NCBI RefSeq assembly: GCF_030272615.1
Contig: NC_081411.1
Span: 184,755,572 to 184,799,448 of the forward strand
Direction: 5' to 3'
Source of the DNA: Cryptomeria japonica
Lineage: Eukaryota > Streptophyta > Pinopsida > Cupressales > Cupressaceae
Length of the DNA stretch: 43,877 nucleotides
Below, piece after piece: positions 18,701-30,350 of this stretch. Each line of letters begins with the position of its first letter. Within the stretch, counting starts at the first letter, position 1. The translations under genes were made by a program, and so were the position numbers. The notes beneath the pieces were generated by a model. The model was not told the DNA's origin and did not search any database. It was given only the letters and a program-made list of their open reading frames with translations.

Positions 18701-21070
18701 TTCCCCATAAAGCATGAAAACAAGAATAATAATGCTATTATGTTGTTATCTAAGTATGATTGTACTTAAAATTGTATTACCATGAATGACAAAGAGCCCC
18801 CAATAAATAAGCTAGCAATGTGACATAATAAAGAGCAATATAATAGGAACATAAATGTTATTTGAAAGGAATAAGATAGGAGTCCAACTCATTACCATTC
18901 TACAATAAGTTGTTAAATTTTATCCTCTAAATCATGACATTTGTTAGTGGAATGATAATGAATTCAATGATACTTGTAAAAATAAGAATTGTGTTGGTTT
19001 TTATTATGATTCTTTATTTGATTGTTTAAAGAGAGAGCAATCAAGTTGGCTTTAAGAAGCTCATACAAGATACTCTCTTGTTGTGATGAGTTGTTGTAAC
19101 AAGACATAGATGTATTCAATAATGGGGGAGGGGATGTCAAAAAGGGTGGACTTTGGAAACCTAGACCCTCTTTGGAAAAGTGTGATGTAGATTTCTCATG
19201 ACTATCAAAAAATTGTTGTACATATCCTAAACCATGTCCACTCTATCTGTGTATCCAATGTATTAAAATTTATAGAGGAGAGGGCTCATTCTTAGTGTCA
19301 AAGTATAAAGATCCCCCATCATCATCAAGACATGTGTTGGAAGGAGAAGTGAGAATTAATTTAGGAAAAGCTTGGATAAATGATACATGGCTCCTTCAAG
19401 GCTCATTCTTAGATTGAGATATCTTACAACCATTGAACGAGGGTTTAAAGTCTAATGTTAACAATTCCTTGGTGAGGAAGCGACATTGATAGGAAATTGT
19501 ATTGTTGAAGGAATCATAGTATTGAAGGGGGAAATACATCCCACTGTGAATCATGAATGAAATTAATTAGCCTTGATTATGTGAAGTTCATTATTATATA
19601 TGAATTTGATTGTGCAATGAATAGTAGAAGGGGCTGTTTTCATAGAATGAACCCATGGTCTACCTAGAAGAAGGTTATAATTAAGATGGTTGGGCATGAC
19701 ATAAAAAAGGAGTAGGTAAAGTCATGAATCCTACTTTGATAGGTAACATGACTATACTAGGTGACTCTCTAGGAACATTATCAAAGCCATGAACACAAAG
19801 AGGATTAGGTTGAATAGAAAAATAATCCCAATTTATCTTATTCAATAAGTCAAAACGACAAATGTTAAGTGTCGATCCATTATCAATTAAGGTACCTCTT
19901 ATGTTTTTCTCATAAATGCAAGGAGTAATCATAAGGGGATCATCTCTATTTTTAACCTATATAGAAGGCAATTCATCTTGTGAGGATGTAATATAATTTG
20001 GTTTAGAAGAAGGATGAGGAATCACCATTTTTAAGCCTTCTTGGATAAACTTATGGTATGCTGGTGAAGTTTGAATCAAGTCACAAAGGGAAATATTAGC
20101 TAAGATATCATGGAGTTTCTCATCAAGATTAGGTTCTTTATTAACATGCTTCTTAGGATGAGGAGGTGAAGGAAGGGAAGTGAGAAGAACATTGGAATCT
20201 TTCTTTTTTTAAAGTTAGGAACTTCAATACCATATTTTTGTGATAGTTTCCTCTTTATAGAACCTCTTTCACATATGTATTTTTCAAGTTTTAGGATATT
20301 GGGAGGTTTCTTGACCTAGGCTTCTCATAACTATAAACATGAATGGTATTTTCTTGATTAGGTTCTTTGTTTTCTAAGGATACATCTTTAGAAGGGAGAG
20401 ATTCAAGGAAATTGCTAATGGTTTCATCCTTTTGCTCCAAGTTATCTTTATGGGTAAGACAAGCTTTATGAGAAGGTCAAACATAACTCATTAATGGTTC
20501 AGCTCTAATGGAAAATTTGTTGAAATGAAAAGAGGGTATGGTATCACTAGGAAGGGCAATGAAAATATCATCCACTTGCACCAAATGATCTCATGGGGGA
20601 AGTAAATTTTAGGAGATAATGAACATAATTCTTCAAAGCTTTATCCTTAGAAGGGAGAGTTTTGAAAGAAAAATTTATAACCTCTTCTTCCACCAATGTG
20701 CCCTCATTGGTAGGACAAAATTTGGGAGTGGATAAATCAATGTCCATCAACACTTTTTCCCTAGGAGAGCTACCATGAATGGAATGTAAGGTAACAGTAA
20801 GGAAGGTGTTTATGATATCATCCTCTTCCTCTAAGATACTCTCATGGGAGAGACACATTTTATAAGAAATACCAACATCATTAATCAAAATTTCATCTTT
20901 AGGAGACTTTTGAAAAAAGTGTTAATGGTCTCTTTTTGCACTAAAATTTCCTTATGAGTAGGAAGATCTTTAGGAGAAATATAAAGTGAAACACAAGAGG
21001 ATAATCCATTGCCACATCTATGAAACAAATGCATCATGGAACTAACTAAATGAAAATAAAATGACAACAA
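18701..21070 (-). pseudogene. Decayed minus-strand Ty3/gypsy gag-protease
   Basis: On the minus strand, 19681-19932 codes a retropepsin-like core: GTLIDNGSTLNICRFDLL (D-N-G-S active site), then FDN..R and LPIKVG. After a run of six A's at 19703-19708 the match continues in another frame with YNLLLGRPWVHSMK, the usual end of plant gypsy proteases, so the homopolymer marks a frameshift. Upstream (20380-20980) an acidic linker holds four related 30-40 residue peptides. Further along (about 19140-19250), HGLGYVQ and EGLGFQSPP resemble the GLG motifs that follow the protease in this family. Many stops make it non-functional. LTRs, RT and integrase were not found. It is older than the adjacent 10502-18287 insertion. 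Confidence 0.7.
20380..20980 (-). repeat. Four tandem peptide-coding repeats in the minus-strand gypsy linker
   Basis: Copies near 20383-20480, 20640-20715, 20755-20865 and 20890-20975 each translate (minus strand) to a pattern of Cys/Leu, THKE or similar, LEEED.I..F and L..LPSKD. DNA landmarks are CTTTAGAAGGGAGAG and CTCATGGGTAGGACAA. Unit length is roughly 110-135 bp with small indels. Confidence 0.6.
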
Positions 21071-21655
21071 TTTTCTTTTTCAAATGATAACATATACAAA
21101 TACATGATTGAAAGAGATAACAATGTGTAATTTTTATGATTTTTTCAATAATGCAAGTACATAAATAATTATTGAATGCATCTAAATCTGAACATAACAT
21201 GTCATAACAATTAGATATGAAAATATAATTATAAAATTATGCAACTCACAAGTTAATTTTAGAGTAATAAATTAGGGTTTTTACTAATTTTACCTCTAAT
21301 TTTATTAGCTCCTCTCCACCTCCATAGGACAAGGGCCCACCTCAATATGAGCTAAAAAGACAAAGACCACCATCTGAAAAAGCCAAGCTCCATTCATCCA
21401 CACCAAATCTGGTTGCAAAGTAGTGAGACCACACCGATTTTCTAGACTATTAGTTTTAGAGAGGCTCCCAAAACCTTAAGAAGAAAAAGAGGCAAAATAA
21501 AGTCAAACTCCAGGAAAACAAGCTCTACCAAAGTCTCCACCTCCATAGGAGAAAAGTGACAGAGACCCAACAACTCGGAGATGAAATAAAATAGATAGGA
21601 GGCCTAAAAAAAGAGTAACAAAGATCCCTAAAGGACTCCATCCATCTTTAACTAG
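21071..21655. other. Unrecognised sequence
   Basis: AT-rich to 21290, then mixed. A 16-bp word TCTCCACCTCCATAGG occurs twice (about 21313 and 21534). No gene recognised. Confidence 0.4.
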
Positions 21656-22387
21656 TCAACCACTCTTCCCCTCAATAGAAGAGTGATTCACCTCTATAGA
21701 ATAGGCTGAGAGGAAAAGAAAGATGAAAGCTAGAGACCCCACAAAAAACCTCTTGAGAAAAATAGAAATAGTGAAGTACATAGTCCACACTCCTACCAAA
21801 AAGAAGTAGGATTTACATCCCTCTAGAGGACCGCCAAAAAAATGAGAAAAGAGGGCCAAGAAAACCCCCAACACAAACAAGAAAAACTGCAGAAAGTAGA
21901 GATCATGGGAATGAACTTCCTGCAACACCAAAGCCATATCCTTGAGAAGAGGATCACTAGCTAAAGAAAATCTCAAGGGGAGAGAAAATCCCACATCGAC
22001 ATCTCTACTCAGATCCCAAATTCTCCCATCACTACAACACAGGATCATAACAAAACCATAGCTGGGATAGAAACATAGGCCCATAACCCCACTTTGGCTC
22101 ATACAGATCAGGGAACATAGAGCAATGTTGAAACAAAAGAAACTTGCAACACCAACATGACTCCATCTCAGCGCCCTCACAAAGTCTTGAGCCAAAACAA
22201 AGTTTCCCAAATAGAGAAAAAGGGAAAATGACCAAGAGTAGACACCCTCCTCGAACAAAGCCCTCGATGGAACTGAGAGAGTGCAAGCCACACCCTCCAT
22301 ATTCTCCAAACCACCATCATCCTCCTCGTGCACCTCCTCTGCATATTTATCTTCAGTAGAAAACCCTAACCCTTGAACCATGCCCAC
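21656..22387 (-). other. Unrecognised 243-codon open frame, hydrophobic
   Basis: It runs from ATG at 22385-22387 to a stop at 21656. The N-terminus is acidic (EEVHEEDDGG) and is followed by several hydrophobic segments (SFSLFLYLGNFVLAQDF, FLQFFLFVLGVFLALFSHFF, MYFTISIFLKRFFVGSLAFIFLF). I recognise no family. The length is notable in a stop-rich region, but overlapping frames are also open (22032-22286 minus, 22144-22359 plus), and hydrophobicity here follows from a T-rich strand. It could be a captured gene fragment or a chance frame; chance is more likely. Confidence 0.2.
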
Positions 22388-23689
22388 TCTTTCTCCCGCT
22401 TATCTTTTTTGCCATTTATAAAATTTAGTCTCCACAACATGTTATGTTGCGATTCCATTTTAAATCAATCTATAATGCATTATTAGGAAAAATATGTAAT
22501 AAAGGATGACCCAATCATGCAACCAAGATATAAATAACACAAACATAAATAAAATAACCACAATAAATTGATGCAAGATATACAATACGAAAATCTTTAA
22601 CAAGGGAAAAAATTCAACCTTCAAAATATCACTAAGTGTAAAATTCAATCCTAAGTATGTAACAATTTGCTAGAAGTGGTCTTTTGACATGCTAGAACAC
22701 AACTACATGATTATAACAATATTACACAAATAGATAAATAGCACATAGATTCTACATATGTTCAACATAGTTCATCGAAAGTACACTTAAAAACTTTCCA
22801 AAATGGACACACTCAAGATTGTTAACATCATAAAATTCTTAGACTCTCTACTCACATAATTTCATTCTACATAAATATGATGTGTCCAAATGAAATGTGT
22901 AACCACCCATATATAAACAACTTCCAATTCAAACACATTGATAATAGATGAAAATATCCTCATGTAGTGCTCCTCATAGGTTGTCCTTTTTTATTTTTCT
23001 TTCAACATGGTTGAAAGGAATTTTTAAATTAACAATGTTTGGAGTTGCAATGGTTGAGCTTAAACAACACACAATAAGCAATGACTAGTGTGTGTTGTCA
23101 TATATGAACCTGCTTCTAAATTTTATTTATACTTCATGAAACAATTTCCATTAATATGCCTGTATATATTTAATTGATTAAATATATATTATGTAATATA
23201 ATATAAATATATATTATAATATGATATATTATCATACTATAATATATTATATAATTATCATACTCATCTATTAATTATCATTATATATGAATCTACAATT
23301 ATTTTTTGTTCAATATGAGAGACTTTGCAATATAACCATATATTGTAAATATGGAGGTTACACATTCTTTACAGCGGAGGTAGTTTCTATTGTCTAACGA
23401 ATATGGGGTATCAATAGAAATGGTCGAATGAAACGAAATGAAATTTAGAGGAAGGTTTACACAGGAAAGCACACATTAGTCAATATTGAGTGTATGTTGT
23501 TTAAGTCGAATTGGTTGTAACTTCCAATTCTGAAATTTTGTAGGAGGATTCTTCATTTCTTCATTTGTTGCACTCTCTATTTTCTTTTGTTTGATAATGG
23601 TTTTATCAAATTTTCCTTGGCCTAAAAAAATAAAAAATATATATATCATTGAGTAGAAAAATAAATGCAAATTGGATGGAGTTGTGCAT
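22388..23689. other. AT-rich intergenic sequence with a TA-rich core
   Basis: No gene recognised. 23160-23290 is almost pure A/T with ATATATTAT repeats. Small minus-strand frames (22460-22648, 23476-23670) look like chance. Confidence 0.5.
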
Positions 23690-24025
23690 GGTGGGAGCCG
23701 TACGTGGGGTAGGACATCGCAACCCTAGCTCATGAGTGGAGCCTGCATGCTGGTGCGACGGCAGGAGGGAAGCATCTATGGGTGTGGGTGTTGCTTTGGG
23801 AGGGGTTAGCTTTGGGACTACGGGGCTGGAAGGTGGTGCAGTGGCTCCGAGTGGTGGGAGGTGCTGTGGGAGGTAGGGGCTTGGGGTTCCTATGGATTCG
23901 TAGCTTATTCGTGGGGAAGGTAGTGGGGGTTTTAATATGCATGGTGGGGAGAGTGTGTGTTCTTGCAAGGGGGTGTGGCATCCTTGCCCATTTCCTTTCG
24001 GGAGGTGGGATCTCCGAGTGGTGCA

Positions 24026-25370
24026 ATGTTTAGATCTAGTGGAGAGGCCTCAAAGGCATCTCATGATATAGATTTCTGAGCTGCGGTGAGTTTGAAATCT
24101 CCACCCCAAAATGTAAAGACCTTTGATAATAACCTTTTTGCCTCAGAGTCTAGGGTTGGAAGTGTTGGGGGCTCTCTGATCTTGAAGATTAATGGATGCC
24201 TGGAGAGGTGCAACAAGAGGCCAAGGTTGAGTATTCCTCTGGAGATGATAGCGGAAGATGTTGATTACTTTTCAAAACATTCATTATACTGTAAGTTTTT
24301 AGGGATGAGGGTTTCTCTATAGTTTTTGGAGAACTGGGCTCAGAGATCTTGGGCACCGGAAGGGCAAATGGAGTTTATGTTACTAGCAAACAACTACTTC
24401 ATGGTTACCTTCAATTGCATGGAGGATCAGAGTAGGGTTTTTGAAGGAGGGCTATATTTTTACAACCAGGTGGGGTTGTTCATCAAACCTTAGTATGCAG
24501 GGTTCAACCCTTCAGAGGAAACCCCAAATAGGGTCCCAGTGTAGGTCCATTTACTATGTTTTCTAGTGGAATGTTGTTGGGAGGATGTGCTACAGATGCT
24601 CGCTTCAGTGCTTGGGAGGCTAGTTGGAGCCTCAACACAAACCCTGGGGAGAAGGGTTATGACCTTCACCCGTATTTGTGTTGAAATTGATCTTAGTAAG
24701 CCTCTGCCAAATGCTATAGATATGTGTGCAGGTTCTTATTCCTAGGTTCAACAGCTTGATTATGAGACTTTACCATTTTGGTGTCGTATGTGTCATGAGT
24801 ATGGTCATTTGTAGTGCAAGTGTCCTAGGTATAAATCGATGGTGCACCAACCTCAACAACCAACCCATAACATAGATGGGGCTGACAAAGGAAAAGCTGT
24901 CATGACTAGGGAAGTTGTGGGTACTGATGGTTTTGTCCCAGTTAAGACAAAGAACAAGAATCAGGGACAAAAGAGGCCCCTATAGGAGAGACAAGAGGAG
25001 GATACCTTTAACAGGTTTGAAGCCTTGGATGACCTCACCTAGCAGGAGGTGAACCCTGGGCTGACTCCTTTGATCAGGGTGCATCAGGGTTGGTCAATGA
25101 TAGTGTGAATTGGGCCTCAACCCAGGCTTTGCAAATTGCTGGGAGCTAGCAAATGGAGATAGATCTGCTAGTTGTGGCTCAGTTGGAGACCATTCCTAGT
25201 GCTGTAGTGGTGTTGGCTGGGGGGGATGTTTCTCCTTCAACTCAAAAATTAGAATCTACTAGGGCCAAAAGTAACAAGAGGGGCTTACATTTGGGTCTCC
25301 AGCAGAAGGACATTAAGAAAGGATCAATGGAGAAGAGTTCAAAGGTTGGCAGAAGATCAAATTGATGAGG
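24026..25370 (+). pseudogene. LINE ORF1 (DUF4283-like plus zinc knuckle), broken
   Basis: It starts at ATG 24026 (MFRSSGEASK) and has an in-frame TGA near 24074. The following 24086-24322 frame ends at TAG or an equivalent stop. The translated order matches plant LINE ORF1: a DUF4283-type region (KFLGMRV..W....MEFMLLANNYFMVTF, VFEGG..F), then the CCHC_4-type part (PV.VHLLCF..E, TFTRICVEIDLSKPLP), then a knuckle C-x2-C-x4-H-x4-C (CRMCHEYGHL.CKC, about 24780-24822). ORF1 protein binds element RNA. Stops at 24491, 24542 and 24812 are TAG where Trp or Gln is usual. The C-terminal part (24960-25370) is divergent. Confidence 0.75.
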
Positions 25371-25432
25371 GAAAATTTAGTTGACTCAGGGTCAATAAAG
25401 ACTCTGGATTCTCACTTTTCCAATCCTCCTAA

Positions 25433-28400
25433 ATGATTTCTTTATCATGGAATGTGAGGGGCTTGAATAGTGGCCCTAGACAAAAATTTGTTTGGGAGTT
25501 GATAAGGAGTCATTCTCCTGATATCCTATTTTTGTAGGAGACAAAACTTTATGTGGAAAGTATGATGGCTTTGGTGCAAAAGCTATGGGGGAGATGCCAG
25601 TGTCAGTGTATTGGGGTTGTGGGATGCTCGGGAGGGTTGGCCTGTCTTTGGAACCCTTTAAGGATTCATCCTGTCTGGTGGCTGGCCTCCAGATCTTCGT
25701 TATCCAGGGTTGTCTCTAGTCTTGAGACTGGGGAATATATCTTGTTTACTAACATATATTCCCCCACTGATCTTCAGGGTAAGAAAAACTTATGGTCCCA
25801 TATTTCTTGTATGAGAATGTTGGTCCCTTCTCATCCTTGGATTATGGCAGGCAATTTCAAAGCCATCCTTGAGTTGAGTGAGAAGAAGGGGGGTGTTATG
25901 CATTTGGAACTTTCGCCTTTCCTTTTTTGGGATAATATAGCATAGTTGCATCTTGTTTACATTAATCCTGGTAATGGTCTGTTGACCTGGAACAATAGGA
26001 GGGGAGGGGAGTATTGGATTATGGAAAGGTCGGATCATTTTCTGGCTTCTAGTTTTTGGATTGGTGGGGAGTGGTCCACAAGATTTGAGATTCTTGACCG
26101 GAGAGGGTCTGACCACTAGCCCATCAAGATGGTTTCTTATTCTGCTCGGGTCACTCGCTCTCCTTCATTCAAATTCCAACTTATGTGGCTTCGGGATTCT
26201 TCTTTGCAGACTCTTGTAGCAGAGTCATGCAGGAAAGGGAGGCCTGCCTTTGGCACTGCTATGTACACTTTTTCCAAGCAACTGCAATTTGTTAAGTTTC
26301 AGCTTAAACAGTGGAACTGTCAGGGTTTCGAGAATATTTTTCATGCTAAGAAAGCTGCTCAGATAGTGTTGAATGGCATCACCAACAACACCAAAGAGCA
26401 TGGTTTGTCTAAAGCCTTTCTTAGGGAGGAAGATGGGGCTGTCAAGACTTTAGAGGAATGGGAGATTAGGGAGGAAATATAATGGAAATAGAGAGCTCAT
26501 ATTGATTGGCTTTAAGAGGTGGATAAGAACACTTCCTTCTTCTTCAACTCAATGAAAGCAAGAAGACATGGAAATGCCATTCTTCTTCTAGTCAATGATA
26601 GAGGTGAGAAGATTTTATCCTTGCAGGAGATCTCTAGGGAGTCTTTACATTATTTTCGGTCCCTCTTCAAGGAGGATTCTTAGGGCAAGTCGGTGGAGGA
26701 AAATCAAGTTCTCTATTGCATCCCTTCTCTAGTTACTAGGGAGATGAATGAGCATCTTCTGGGTCCCATTTTGCTAGAAGAACTAGAGAGGATTGTTTTT
26801 CACATCAGAAAGGGAAAGGCTCCTGGACCGGATGGGTTCTCAATTGAATTATTTCAAGATTTCTGGGATATTATCAAACTGGATTTATGGGAAGCAGTTC
26901 AGGAGTCCTAGAGGAATAAGCAGATGCTTCAGGCTTTGAATGTGACTTTCATTGCACTTATCCCCAAGTGTGATGAGGTTGACCGGTTAGGCCAATTTCA
27001 ACCTATCTCTCTCTGTAATGTGATTTACAAGATCATCTCTAAGCTGATAGTAGATAGGTTGAAAAAGTTTCTAGGGGATGTTATCTTTGAGGAGCAGAGT
27101 GGGTTTGTGGAAGGGTGCCAAATCCTAGACCGGGTGGTCATTTCTACAAAGATCATTCACTCTATGAAAACTTCTAAGGAAAAAGCTATGTTTATTAAGT
27201 TGGATATGGCTAAGGCTTACGATAGAGCTCATTGGTCCTTCCTCTAGAAGATTTTTAGGGTGTTTGGCTTTGCTAACGAATGGATCTAATGGGTTATGTG
27301 TTGTTTTATGTCTACCTCTTTCTTGGTGCTAATCAATGAAGATCATACTGAGCTATTTGGTGCTTCTAGGGGTCATCACCAGGGGGACCCCCTATCCCCT
27401 TACCTATTCATTCTTCTGGTTGAGGGTTTGGGGAGATTGATTAAGCATAATGTGGGTCTGGGTTTTATTTAGGGATGGAGTTGGGGTAATGACTTGTAGC
27501 CACAGTCACATTTGCAGTTTGTTGATGACAAGAACTTGATGGGACTTGCTCAGATCAGAGAGGCCACTAATCTGAGAAAGGTTTTGGCTGTTTATCTTAT
27601 AGCTTTGGGCTAGCTGATCAATGGCAATAAATCTTCTATCCTCTTCTTCAATAGTCCCGGTACTATTCAAAGGAGGATTGCTCTGAGCTTGAGATTCCAA
27701 GTTGGCTCTTTGCCCTTGACTTATTTGGGTATTCCTATTTCTCCTGGTAACCCTCTTAGAGAATCTTGGATAAATTTTGCATGAAGGTTGATCACTGGAC
27801 AAATAGATGCTTATCCTTTGCTAGGAGGGTTTAGCTAATTCAGTCAGTGGTTCAAGCTCTTTTGATTTATCGATGTATGCTTCAAGTGACTCCTAAGTGG
27901 TTCTTGAAGGGATTGGACTCTCTGGTAAGGCAATTCTTATGGGCAGGAAATCTTTCCTATTCCAAATGGAGTCTCATCAATTGGGATTTGGTGTGTTGAG
28001 TAGGATTGTGGCTAGGCTAGGATTTTGGCCTACAAATATATGCATAGGATCCCAATGGAGGAAATTTCAAGATATCCGCTTGAAGGAAAAGGCTCAATGA
28101 TTTGGAGTACTCCTAAGAAGGGGGATTCTCTAATTAAGGAAGGTCTCTTTTGGATTTATAGAAGGGGGGAAGAGGTCCTATTTTGGAACGACTCTTGGGA
28201 TGGCTACCCCCCCATCCTGGATCAGTTTCCCAACCTTGGGAATCTTTTCCAAAGGTTTTTGGAGGCAAGATGGTCTAGGGTGAGTGACTTCAAGGCTGTA
28301 AATAGGTGTAGGCGGCTGAGGATGGAGTGGTGGAAGGCTCCTAATGAGTGGTCGGTTGCTGGAATAGAGGAAGAGTGTGCTGAGCTGCATGGCATTCTAG

Positions 28401-29638
28401 TGAATAGACACTGTAGTTCACTCAAGGGTAGGGATGGAATTTCTTTGTTTTCGAATCCTAATGGTGTCTTTACTATGGCTAGTGGATACTAGGAAATATT
28501 GAACCGAAGACTTGCGGGAAGAGAGGTGCTTTGGTGGAAACAAGTATAGAATAATTTTTCTTGGCCAAAGTGTAATTGCTTCGCTTGCACTTTGGTTTTG
28601 AATAGATGCCTAACTTGGGACAATATTCACAAGAGGATATTTTTGGGTCCTTCCATTTGTGCCTTGTGTGGTAATGGGGAGGAAGACTCCTCACACCTAT
28701 TCTTTAGATGCCCCTTCTCTATGCTTATTTGGCACTATTGGTGGGGGGGTGTGGAACCATTCTTGTGTTCACGCAGATTCTCTGGTGGAGTTTTAGAGCA
28801 GTTTGGGTAGACCTCCTAACTTCTCCTCCTTCCTCCAGACTATCTGGTACATTGGGCCCATTTTCATGCTCTAGCAGATCTAGCTCGAGAGGAACAAGAG
28901 GATATTTCATGAGGTCAGATTGGTAGTTTAGCAAGTGTGGAATAGAATCATTGTTATGATTCGAGAGATAGTGGAAGCTAAATGTGAGGTGCAATTTCTT
29001 CTTAATAGAGATGAGGTGGATACTGTGAGTAGGTTGGGATCGCAAGAGTTGTCTCTTGTCTCAGCTTGTGTCAAGAGAGGTAGACGTACTATGAAGAAGG
29101 TTCAAAGGGTGGGAAGATGGATGCCTCCTCAGGATGAGTTTATCAAGATTAATACCGATGGCTCCTCTAGGGGTAACCCAGGCCTTGCTAGGGTTGGTGG
29201 TGCTAGTAGGGATCATATGGGGGAGGTGGTCTTCTTATTTTTGGTACATAAAGGGTGGCATTCTAATAATTTTGTGGAGGATTTTGCAATTCTCTATATG
29301 CCTTGGAGCATGCTTGGGAGTTGGGTCGAAGGAAGGTTATCTATGAATTAGATTCACAAATTGTTGTGAACGTGTTGAGAGAGGAGAAGGTGAGTGGGAT
29401 TCATTGGCAGTTGGCAGAGATTGTTCATCAGATTCTTCATATTAGCTCGTCAATGGAGTAGGTGTCTTTCATCAACATTCCTCATGAGTAGAATACAGTA
29501 GCAGATTGTTTGGCTAAGTGGGCCTCAGAACATAGTAGTGATTGGAAAGTTGAAGGTTGGGAGCATCTCTCCTTGGATTATTGTCAGGACTTCCAAAATA
29601 TTTTTGCTGAGGACATGGATGGGTATGAAATTGGTTGA
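25433..29638 (+). pseudogene. LINE ORF2 (endonuclease, RT, zinc finger, RNase H), broken
   Basis: It starts at ATG 25433 (MISLSWNVRGLN), the canonical beginning of the apurinic-type endonuclease, which runs to about 26125 and includes ETK, WIMAGNF (Asp of the usual GDFN lost) and SDH. Reverse transcriptase spans about 26690-27800: GKAPGPDGF, FIALIPK, PISLCNVIYKI.SK, FIKLDMAKAYDR, GDPLSPYLF, and FVDD (27517-27528, where FADD is usual). The zf-RVT region is about 28530-28760 (CALCG...HLFFRCPF). RNase H is about 29130-29570 (INTDGSSRGNPG and NTVADCLAKW). The end at TGA 29636-29638 is supported by the RNase H terminus. At least fifteen stops and some frameshifts inactivate it. Most stops are TAG. 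Confidence 0.85.
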
Positions 29639-29758
29639 TCTTGGGCTAGGCTTGTGGTTAATTTATGGTGCCTTGGGGCCCTAGTTCTCTTTGTAATTCT
29701 TGTGTCTAATTTTCAATTAAGATTTTACACCTTTATTTTCAACAACAAAATAAAATAA

Positions 29759-30119
29759 TTTTTTTATGTAAACACAACAAATTATATGAAAAAGCGAAAT
29801 ATTTTGTTTTTTTATTATTAAGAACAGTAAATGCAAAATTCTCATCAATCCAAATGCTTAAATTTTCAATTTACAGATAACTCATTGGTGCAAATGAAGA
29901 GTCTAAAAAATAAAATAGGGGAGCTAAAGAGGTTTTGTTGACTCAACATAGGGAATTGTACTCCACAACTGAACAAGTGCTGCCTTGGATTCCAAAGAAA
30001 ACTTCTTGTTGACATCTTTGAGATGACATTGAGATTTTTGTTTTTTTAAGGTGTATTGATTATTTATGATACCTTATTCAAACTTTGTCAAGTTTCAATT
30101 TTGAGAGATTTCCACAATC
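29759..30119. other. AT-rich flank of the LINE
   Basis: No gene recognised. Contains short T and A runs. Confidence 0.5.
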
Positions 30120-30170
30120 CATCATATAATTAAGAGAGCATTTCTGGATTCGATTGTGTGAAAGATTTTT

Positions 30171-30214
30171 GCATTAACATTTCAGATCACACTCCGTGAT
30201 CCATCAACAGGACG
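30171..30214 (-). ncRNA. Degenerate hammerhead-like motif, opposite strand
   Basis: Minus-strand reading: CTGTTGA (A6 of the core changed), stem GGATCA...TGATCT, GAAA, then TGTTAATGC. The GAAA box is kept, the first box is not. Confidence 0.5.
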
Positions 30215-30263
30215 AAGAGAGTCAAAAAATCTTTCACACAATCAAATCTAGAAATACTCTCTT

Positions 30264-30306
30264 CATCCTAATGATGGATCATGGAGTGTGATTTGAAACG
30301 TTGATG
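30264..30306 (+). ncRNA. Degenerate hammerhead ribozyme, second copy
   Basis: CTAATGA (30268-30274) differs from CUGAUGA at the essential G. Helix II is GGATCA (30276-30281) with TGATTT (30289-30294), which pairs only with two G-U wobbles. GAAAC (30295-30299) and GTT follow, and helix I is CATC (30264-30267) with GATG (30303-30306). It is probably inactive, but it independently confirms the layout of the 3385-3439 motif. Confidence 0.65.
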
Positions 30307-30350
30307 CAAAAATCTTTCACACAATCGAATCTAGAAATACTCTCTTAATT

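Larger units (their letters stand above)
23690..29758 (+). mobile_element. Plant L1-type LINE, nearly full length, inactivated
   Basis: The order is a GC-rich 5' untranslated region (about 23690-24025), ORF1, ORF2 (endonuclease, reverse transcriptase, zinc finger, RNase H), a short 3' untranslated region and an A-rich end (CAACAACAAAATAAAATAA, about 29740-29758). Many stops interrupt both ORFs. The 5' end is judged from the change in base composition. The 10-mer TAAATGCAAA at 23662-23671 and 29828-29837 is a possible target duplication, but it lies 70 bp beyond the A-rich tail and is not convincing. Confidence 0.85.
30130..30350. repeat. Second foldback with hammerhead-like motifs and a direct repeat
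   Basis: The left arm (TTAAGAGAGCATTTCTGGATTCGATTG...) pairs with the right end (...ATCTAGAAATACTCTCTTAA). In addition AATCTTTCACACAATC(A/G)AATCTAGAAATACTCTCTT occurs twice in the same orientation, from 30228 and from 30311, bracketing a hammerhead-like unit. The central words match the foldback at 3279-3475, so both are members of one family. Confidence 0.75.

Noticed and set aside
23606-24033. Overlapping frames on both strands in the GC-rich LINE 5' region
   Set aside because: Pro/His/Thr-rich on one strand and Gly/Val-rich on the other, as expected from composition; better explained as LINE 5' untranslated sequence.
23662-29837. TAAATGCAAA as target duplication of the LINE
   Set aside because: A 10-bp match in AT-rich sequence, about 70 bp outside the A-rich tail; could be chance.
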